NCBI GenBank assembly: GCA_022578965.1
Contig: MU400607.1
Coordinates: forward strand, 87,161-151,160
DNA: 64,000 nt
DNA from: Xylaria sp. FL1777
Lineage: Eukaryota; Ascomycota; Sordariomycetes; Xylariales; Xylariaceae
Reading direction: 5' to 3'
The notes under the pieces are model-generated. The model was not told where the DNA came from and made no database searches. It was given only the letters and a program-made list of their open reading frames with translations. The position numbers were made by a program, and so were the translations under genes. Below are positions 55,503 through 64,000 of the stretch, one piece after another. The stretch's first letter is position 1. The number at the start of each line of letters is the position of its first letter.

Positions 55503-58500
55503 ATGTCCGCGAAGAAGCCTCTACCCTTACCAATGTCGCCGTCTAGCGGTCTCTCTCCCAGTGTCAGGTCCCGTCGTCCTTCGGCAACATCTTCCATTGC
55601 TGCAGTGCCCCAGGTCGACAAAGAGCACCTTGCCCAAGCACTCGACAAGATCCATACGTCGTCCAAGGAGGAGGGCGTCCTCACCACCTTCAACGACCTA
55701 GCCCCGCCACCCGTGGCCGTTGATAACGTTGAGAACAAGGGGTTCACTGGAGACTTCGTACAGAATGGTTTCAGTGGGTTATACTCGAGATTCAAAGAAG
55801 CTGTGGGGGTCAGCGGGAAGGACAAGGACAAACCTGCGATTATAGCGGCACTAGAACCAGAGACTAACCCTACGGATTCTGCTTCTAGGAAGAATCAAGG
55901 CACGGCCCCAGCGCCATCGAAGAATAGAGCCCCTTCATTGCCAAGGGCGGAGACCAGCGTGATAGACAATACGCTCAACTCATCCACCTTGGAGCCTTTT
56001 GAGTCCACCACTGCAGCCTCGTCGGGAGTTCTGGCGAGCGAGAATCAGACGCAACAGCATCAGTCCACAAAGACACCGTCCATTACTAATCTTCCCAGCG
56101 GGGCATCCTCAAAATCCGCCTCTTCTAGCCGCCAGAGTATTCCCCACATGATCAAGTCCACATTGGCTGTCCCGACTGCGAACATTAGTAACGTCAGTGC
56201 CTTTCGAGATGTGTCACGTCCGGCGTCCTCTCGAACTGAGGAAGGCTCTGCTCGGAGCAGTCACAGGATGAGCATCACGAAGCCTAACGAAGGACAATCG
56301 TGCGTGTCCGCTGCTCATGGTGAGTCTGTGGGCCTATCACAGCTAGATAAGGCTTCAGTTTCCAGCCGCTCTCGTCGCGACGATGCGTACAGCATGGATG
56401 GTAGCCTGGATCTGCCGACCAGTCCTGTCAAGCCTGTCAAGCCGGCCTCAAAAGCTTCTCTTCCACAGGCAGCATCATCCGAGCAGAGCTTCTTGAGTAC
56501 ACAGGCTAGACCAACTGCTAGACCCATGACACGGCGACCAGCAGTAATCGACCGCATCAATCGTTCACATGCATCAGAAAGTAACTCAAGGTCTTCGTCT
56601 TTTTCACGAGGTACAGCCGAGGCTAGTCCGGTGAATACCTCTGCCCATAATAGCATTTATCATGAGTCCTTTAACCAGGCAAATCAGCATGAGCGGATGA
56701 GGTCAGGGGATTTCAGGATTCCGGGAACAACAGTTGATGAAGGTGCACCCGAAATTGTAAGCGCGAAGCTTGAGTCGATGCGCAAACAGGTATTGAGTAA
56801 ACAGTTCTGGATGGCTGATGAAACCTGCAAAGAATGTTTTTTGTGTGGCTCTCCATTCACAGCTTTCCGTCGTAAGCATCATTGTAGGACGTGTGGCTGC
56901 ATTTTTGACAGCAGTTGTACTTCCACCATATCTGGCCAACGATTCGGAGTGCAGGGTACTCTACGTGTCTGCAAAACCTGTTTGAGCATCATTCTACAGA
57001 GACAAGACGGAAACCTCTCTGATGAGTCTGCCGATGATACGTACCTACCAGCGATCTTTCGGCCAAACCAACCCAGAATCGTTGTACCCTCCCCTCCTGT
57101 GAAGCATAGTCGTGACGAGGTGAGCTCGGAGAGAATGGATGACATTAATGACGACAACAGATCGATGACTACACCTATGATGGCTATTCCCGCAACGAAA
57201 CGGATTGGTGAATCATCTAATCGCAATTCTGCGGTTCTGGAAATCGATACTCCACAGCTTAGTCGACCAAGCTCTTCAAGATCTTTACGGTCAATAAACT
57301 CCGGGCGGCCACAATCCTCCGGCCATAGGCGTCAACATTCAAAGCACAACCTGTGGAACCGTCTGAAACCTTCTGTTGATGATAGGGCCCCTTTTCGAAA
57401 GTCTGCAAGTGAAGAGGCGGCAAAAAAGCCCGGCCTCTCGGCTTTTCACGATGACAACGTCATTGACCCTGATCTCGCTCAATACATGTCTGATGAATCA
57501 AGCGAAGATGAGCAGATGGGTATTATGGGAACAATTTCAGGGAGCGAAAATCATTCGATTATAACCGACCATGACAAGTCTAACTTCGGCCCGTATTTAG
57601 GAGTCGGGCGGAAAATTCGCAACAGAGCACTGGCCGAGAAAAGTATTAGCGGTTTTAGTTATACTAGCCGCGGTGTGGATGAATATCATCCGCGGTCTTC
57701 TAGACGAAGAAATTTGAGTACCACCAGTGGGCCGCAAGTCTACCTTATGCGTTCCCCACGGCCAAGAACTGCAACCGTTAAGGGCCCAACTGGATCGAAT
57801 GAAACCTTACCATACTTCGACTCTGTTGGGAGCTCCAATGCTGCTCGTTTAACTCGAAGTTCCTCCATGAAGGGGGATAAAGAGCCCCGTCTAGAACTCA
57901 ATCCTGCGAGCATGATGCATGTTCGCAAGCTCTTACGTCAACTCCTAGTCGACTCGGAAATCCACAACGTTGCTGCTTGGGAGAAAGCATTGATTCCTAT
58001 TCTTCTCAAGTGTACTTCGTGTGTGGACCCCGATATACATCGTGGAGATGATATTGACATTCGACATTACGTGAAGCTGAAAAAAATCCCGGGCGGCCGG
58101 CCGAGCGATACTACTTACGTACCCGGCGTTATCTTCACGAAGAAACTTGCCCTTAAAGCCATGCCTCGCCGGATGTCTAACCCACGAGTTGTCATAATAT
58201 CGTTCCCAATCGAGTACCAACGGCACCAGCATCATTATATGAGCTTGCAACCCGTCATCGAGCAAGAAAGAGAATTTCTTAAGCAATTAGTCAACAGGAT
58301 AATTGCCCTACGACCTCAATTGCTACTTACAGAAAAAAGCGTATCTGGTCTCGCACTGCAATTTCTTTCTGAAGCGAAAATTGCAGTTGCCTATAATGTT
58401 AAACCGTCAGTTCTCTCTGCTGTATCGAGATGTTTAGAAACCGAAATTATCTCATCCGTTGACATGTTGGCACTACCTCCAACCCAATTCCAGACCGGAA

Positions 58501-61500
58501 AAAGTACGGGTTTTGAGGTCAAAACATTTGTCAACGAGGAAATTCCGGGACGCAAAAAGACGTATTTATTTCTGTCAAGTAATCAAGAGGAACTGGGATG
58601 CACAATAGCCCTCAGGGGTGCACAAACGTCAATACTTGGAAAATTGAAGCATATTACTGAATTCATGGTATATGTCGTCTACAACTTGAAACTTGAATCA
58701 TGCCTCATGCGTGACTCACTCATCCAACTCCCCACTACTGAAGACTTGAGTAGAATTTCTACCCAGCAACCTTCGGATGAAAACAGTTTTTTCACTGGAA
58801 CGGCAGAAGGAGGTGTATCTGAACTACAAAAAGAAACATCATTGATGACTTCAGAAGACCACATGACAAGTCAGGCTAGCGACGGGGCAACATGTAACAC
58901 TACCGAGTCAAACGCCGGAGGTGGAACGGAAGACCACTCCTTGCAGTCCAACGTCCCAGAACGTAGACTAGTATCTCTTCACGAAAGACATGCGCGGTCT
59001 TCTCAGGACAGTATGGTTCCCGAAGACGTTCCGATGCCTACGTTCTACAGTGACATGGTTGCGAAATACGAAACCAAAATCCTTTCCGCGTCTCCTTTTG
59101 TTAAATTTGCTCAACCCTACCTATTGATGAATGCTCGAGAACAAGAACGAAGATTGGTGCACCTTAAACGCCTTCGTGATCAAGATATCATTGAAGAACG
59201 TGGCGACGAGGAAAAACCAAAACCTCAAAAGTTCCAATTGATCAAGCCAGAGATGGTGCATCAGACTAGTCAAAAGGCACCTCGTCACATCATGGAAGTA
59301 TTGCATGCTGTTCACGATGCTGAGTATGACAAAGCTCTCTATCATTATCAAACGCAGACGAGATCGTGGGAAAACTATATCCAAGGTAACCTAGACCTTT
59401 TCAACCCCTATGCGCACCAAAATATTGTCGTATTGCACTCTGTGATCTGCACTGAAACCAAAATCCCTTGCGTGGAGCCACAGCTCATTGCTCTGGGCTT
59501 CTACGATGATCATACCGACCATGGGAACAATATGGATCCGGACTGCACACTCGGTCAATATATTGAAGACGTGTGCTACGGCGCCGAGTCGACTTGTACC
59601 GCGAACGGCTGTGATCGCAAAATGTACGAACACCATAGAACCTACGTCCATGGCGAAGCACGTATCACGTTCTTCATTGAGATCGAGGTCAATGGCACGT
59701 CCCGAGGAGACAACATCATGATGTGGAGCTATTGCAAACTATGCAAGCGTGAGACGCATGAGATGGAGATGTCCACGTCCACCTGGAAATATTCATTTGG
59801 CAAATACCTCGAACTGTCGTTCTGGAGCCGGGGTACCCATTTGGTTAGAGATGAAAATTTGGGAGGTTGGAATTGTCCCCATGACCACCATCGAGACCAC
59901 ATTCGTTATTTTGGCCTAGAAGACAAAATCATTCGGGTACACTATGACCCGATTGATCTACTTGAGATCATCGTCCCTCGCGCCAGGATCACCTGGAAAG
60001 TCGAACATGACCTCAATATGAAGAACGAGATCTTCACTCATTGCCAAGATAGGTGGACGCGATTCACTGCTTCTGTAAAAGCTAGACTGAAGGCTATAAG
60101 GTTGGATAACATTGTCACAGAAAAGGCTGAGCCTTGCAAGGCAGAGATCGAGCGATTAACTAAGAAAATCCAAGACGAACACACGTCTCTCATGCGGAAA
60201 TTACAGGAGAAATATATGAACTCGAGATATTACGAGGTAATTCCGTTCAACATTGTTCTCCGCGAGATGTTAGTCAAAGTAACTGAGTGGGATGCCGCCT
60301 TCGCTAAATTTGAAGCCGACTTTCTCCCTTCCGATAAGGATATAAGGAGGCTTACTATGATTCAATTGCGTAAAATGTTTACGGATGAATCGAAGGAATC
60401 TTTATCTACCAGTGACACTGCTACTGAGGCGGCTGAATCGACGAAGAATAGCCAACAAAGCATACAAGACGGTGGTTCGAAGGAGGACACCCAGCCCTCG
60501 GACCCTAGTCCAGATAATTCTCCACCAGAAGGGGTTGATACAAAACTGAGTCGGGTTATCACGCCTCAAGAAGCTACTCTTGCATCTACACCAGGCGCTA
60601 CACTTGAGCGGGTGGAGCCGTTAGATCTAGCCACACCAGCATCACCAGCACAGAATTCACCCTCTCCGGATCACGCTCAAAAAGGGGTTACAACTGCCCC
60701 AGCGTGCATACCTGTTGGTGAGGCACCGGATACACCAATTAGTCCTAGGCCGACCCCATCGAGCCCCATTACCAAGACCTCGCAGATGTCTGTAGCAGAA
60801 CAAGTGGAACAGCTGCGCCGCAGGCAACAAACTGCTTCGCTTGAAAATGCCAGCCTTCCAGTTGCTAGAAATAGTACACAGTCAAGCACCGCCGCAAACC
60901 CCTTAAAAGTTGTTGCCGAACATGGCTCTGCCCGTAGGATGGGATCGAACATGTCGCCGCCTATTGTCCGTGCTATTTCACAGCCAGTGAGTGGCTTACC
61001 AACATTAAACCGTGTTAGTTCTGGTATGGGCAAAAAATCAGTCAGTATATCTAAGGATAAAGATAAGTCGACCCTGACAGATGCCCCTGTTGGGAATGAA
61101 CAACTTCGCAAAGTGTCGACCAATGAATCAATCAGGAGCGAAAAGAAGCTCTTCGGCGCCAAGCAACACCGCAAGGGCAATCAATCTTCCATTCCGCGAT
61201 TTGTAGGGATGAGGGATTCTAGAGTTTCCACCATCCGTAAACATTTTGAACAATTGAGCCGCGAGTTTGAAAAGGAGCGCGAGAAAGACAGAAAGAAACG
61301 GGCTGCAAACATGTCCCATTCTCGACCATTTCTTCAGCATTCTAAGACTAGGGCCACTGTTGAAGTTTATCAGGACGTTGCCGACGCAGTTAATGAACAC
61401 CTCCCCGTGGAAGATGATCAAACGGTTGGAAAGGACTTTGCCGAGCCGAGGACGCCACTCACCACAGTGCCCAGCTCGCCCACTATAAGAGAAGTCGAGT

Positions 61501-63099
61501 TGCCACAAGAACCATCCGCGATGACCGAACCATCTTCTGAACCCCCCAATCGCAACGAAGAGACCACTGAGGCCGAAGTAGATGATCTGACCCATAATAC
61601 CAGCCTCGGCCCAACGGATGACGAGCAAGGTGATAGTGATACTGAGAACTCCATTATCGATGGCAGCACTCTTGAAGAGATTGCTGAATCTCTTGACTCG
61701 AGCACCGAAATTCCACTCGAGCTTCCCAAACATGACAGGATGAACTTCATGAAGGCACTCTCAAATTTCTGGAACGAACGATCAGCAAGTCAATGGCCAC
61801 CGCTAGACTACCCTCTCAATGCCTCGGATCACATCTTCATAGACTCTGATATCATCGTTCGTGAATATGAGCCAAGTTCCGTAATAGCTTTCGCTCTCAG
61901 CTCCGAGGACTATAAAACCAAACTTAACCTGTTCCATTTCCGAAAACGCGGCCAGACAACTCAGTCGTCGGACGCCAAAGAGATAGGGGGCAGTGACTCG
62001 AGTTTTGAGGAAACTGTGACAGAAGAACGTCTAGAAAAAAGCCTAATCCACAACTCTAGTAGCCATTATAAGTATCAATTTGCCGAGGGGACAGCTAAAA
62101 TGCTCGTCAAAATCTTTTATGCGGAGCAATTCGATGCGCTTCGTCGCAAGTGTGGGGTGGCAGATCGAATCGTTGAATCACTATCTCGATGTGTACCATG
62201 GGATTCGAAGGGCGGCAAGACAAAATCGGTATTTCTCAAGACACAAGATGATCGTTTAGTCATGAAGGTTAGTTGCATATGTGTAATGCGCTGTCCACCT
62301 ATCACACTAACTATAGAATAGTCGTTATCGCAAATCGAAACGCAGGCATTCTTAAAATTCGCACCGGCGTATTTCAGCCTAATGGCAGAGGCACTCTTTC
62401 ACGAGTTGCCCTCGGTGATTGCTAAGATGCTTGGTTTCTTCCAAGTTGTCATCAAGAATCCGGTGACCAATACAGAGATCAAACTTGACCTGCTTCTAAT
62501 GGAAAATTTGTTCTACGATCGGGAACCGACACGCATCTTTGACCTCAAGGGGTCTATGAGAAACCGAAAAATCCAATCGACTGGTGAACAGAACGAAGTT
62601 CTCCTCGACGAAAACATGGTTGAGTATATCTACGAATCCCCGCTGTTTGCGCGAGAGCATTCGAAGAAGCTACTTAGAGCGTCAGTCTTCAACGACACGC
62701 TATTCCTAGCACGGCAGGGCGTCATGGATTACTCGCTGATGATCGCTGTTGATGAAGTAAGAAAAGAGCTCGTAGTCGGTATCATCGACTGCATCCGCAC
62801 ATATACCTGGGACAAGAAACTTGAAAGTTGGATCAAGGACCGGGGATTTGCAGGCGGCGGTCGAAATAGGCCGACTGTTACGAGCCCTAAGGAGTATAAA
62901 TCACGTTTTCGAGAGGCCATGGCGAGGTAAGTGATTCTGAGTCGTCGTAGGTGAAGATGCAGTGCTAAACCCTTGCAGATACATTCTACAGGCACCGAAC
63001 TGCTGGCATCAATTCAACGCGCAGCCCGGATCAGGCCGGCAACGCACCGATGCGAATCTTCCCGGCGACGATGGCGCGGTACATGAGGGTGGGCTTTGA
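55503..63099 (+). CDS. FAB1: 1-phosphatidylinositol-3-phosphate 5-kinase (Fab1/PIKfyve), 3 exons
   Basis: Spliced as join(55503..62267, 62322..62926, 62979..63099), 2,496 aa, with GT-AG introns of 54 and 52 bp. Domains in order: a disordered N-terminus; a FYVE zinc finger at about 435-495 with the PI3P-binding RRKHHCRTCG; a Cpn60/TCP1-like chaperonin region at about 900-1080; a Cys/His-rich Fab1/PIKfyve-specific region at about 1290-1490; a long disordered linker with a basic coiled stretch near 1920; and the lipid kinase domain at about 2100-2470, with FDLKGSMRNRK, the catalytic MDYSLMIAVD and IIDCIRTYTWDKKLESW. The enzyme makes PI(3,5)P2 on vacuolar/endosomal membranes and controls vacuole size and traffic. 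The last exon is supplied by splicing the 62926 donor to 62979, restoring ARYILQAPNCW, the usual C-terminal motif. All key residues are present. Confidence 0.96.
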
Positions 63100-63555
63100 G
63101 AATTGGCCATTTTATGATGAGAGCTTTTGATTATCAATACAGCATACAGCTTAGGAGGGTTTTCGGCCATCATGGTCAAAGAGCAAGTCTTGAAGAACCA
63201 GGGGTTAAGGCCGAGCTAACTAAGCATTCATTAATGAGCATGCGCACGATGACTGCATGCTCTCCATAGTACAAGAAAGATACCCACATGAATTAATTTT
63301 GATTTTCTTTTTAAGAGACGCTTCACATGTATTAAGTAGGATTATACATGTTGATATAATCAGTGAAGATGTCACATTACTAGACCTCGGGCGCGTCTCA
63401 AAGTTTGCATTAGACGGCCTTCTTGTCTCCACTTAATACCTAGGTACTTACCTAGGTACCCTTGTGGCTTCTAGGCAGCACAGGCCATGGTATATACCGT
63501 GCAACAGTTGCTATGCAGGAACCTAAGGAGCACAAACTAGCCTTACCTAAATTAG
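63100..63555. other. 3' flank of Fab1, no gene
   Basis: Non-coding, with a TACCTAGGTA pair near 63437-63460. Base composition is normal until about 63540 and then falls sharply. Confidence 0.5.
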
Positions 63556-64000
63556 TAGTATTTGTACATAGTTTTTTAGTACTATATTTAAAAAATGTTT
63601 TTTTTTTAATATTTATTTTTTTAAGTATAAACTTAATTTTATATAATAATTATAAAGTTTTAAGCTAATATTTAAAAAGTATAAATAGTTATTTAAATAA
63701 TTTTATAATATTATATTTTAAATAAACTTTTATATAATATATTAATATTTTATTTACTTTTTATTTTATTTTTTGATTTTATTTTTATTTTATATATTTT
63801 AGTATTAATTTAATAAAATAACTAAAAGTAGTAATAAAACTATAAAACTTAGTTTTAAAAATAATAATTTAATTAAATTAATAATTAATAATATTATTAA
63901 AAATGTTTATAAATATATTAATTAATTTATAGTTAATTTATAATTATAATTTAATAAAATTAAAGCTATATTAATAAAAATATAGCAAAAACTAAATATA
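63556..64000. mobile_element. Edge of a second A+T-rich, hypermutated block
   Basis: From about 63556 to the window end the sequence is almost purely A and T, and the few remaining cytosines follow A or G (AAC, ACT, AGC), the same residual pattern as inside the LTR element at 36-42.5 kb. No open frame or terminal repeat is visible because the block runs out of the window, so calling it a decayed transposon is inference. Confidence 0.5.

Noticed and set aside
1..64000. CRISPR arrays, bacterial-type operons, rRNA genes
   Set aside because: None seen; the window is eukaryotic fungal DNA with spliced genes.

Overview
The window is nuclear DNA of a filamentous ascomycete (Pezizomycotina, most likely a Sordariomycete). 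This rests on gene content (Zn2Cys6 regulator, DUF3433 membrane protein, F-box/ankyrin protein, fungal-type amidase, very long Fab1), on short GT-AG introns of about 47-170 bp with CTAAC-type branch points, on low gene density, and on repeats mutated almost to pure A+T. The species cannot be named from sequence alone.

Layout. 0-10 kb: a DUF3433 membrane protein (-) and a Zn2Cys6 regulator (+) diverge from a promoter that carries a tandem pair of MITE-like inverted-repeat elements; an amidase (-, four exons) follows. 10-24 kb: an F-box/ankyrin protein, a 54-codon lysine-rich small ORF with a TATA box, a two-exon conserved unknown, a secreted PAF-acetylhydrolase-like alpha/beta hydrolase, and an unknown protein with an in-frame stop near its start. 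24.5-29.6 kb: a four-exon NRPS-like gene with adenylation and carrier domains followed by three membrane/left-handed beta-helix blocks, the architecture of epsilon-poly-lysine synthetase-type enzymes. 29.6-34.7 kb: gene-poor, with at least one decayed coding fragment. 34.7-35.9 kb: a protein methyltransferase whose start codon lies 12 bp from a complete, decayed Ty3/Gypsy LTR element (35942-42815; 290-bp LTRs; 5-bp target duplication CTGTC). 43-63 kb: a housekeeping block with a 2OG-Fe(II) oxygenase, eIF4E, a malonyl-CoA synthetase-like enzyme, a BolA protein, an unknown disordered protein and the PI3P 5-kinase Fab1. 63.5-64 kb: the edge of a second A+T-rich block.

The most unusual signal is how the retroelement was mutated. 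Comparing its two LTRs base by base (no indels or transversions seen) gives roughly 50 C-to-T/G-to-A differences, and about nine in ten are at cytosines preceded by a pyrimidine (TpC or CpC), whatever base follows. ApC and GpC cytosines survive. Canonical RIP prefers CpA, so this looks like a repeat-directed C-to-T process with a 5'-pyrimidine rule, fading toward the outer edges of the element. The other leading observation is the poly-lysine-synthetase-like NRPS. The genes do not form an obvious single pathway; the right half is ordinary housekeeping and the left half is accessory.
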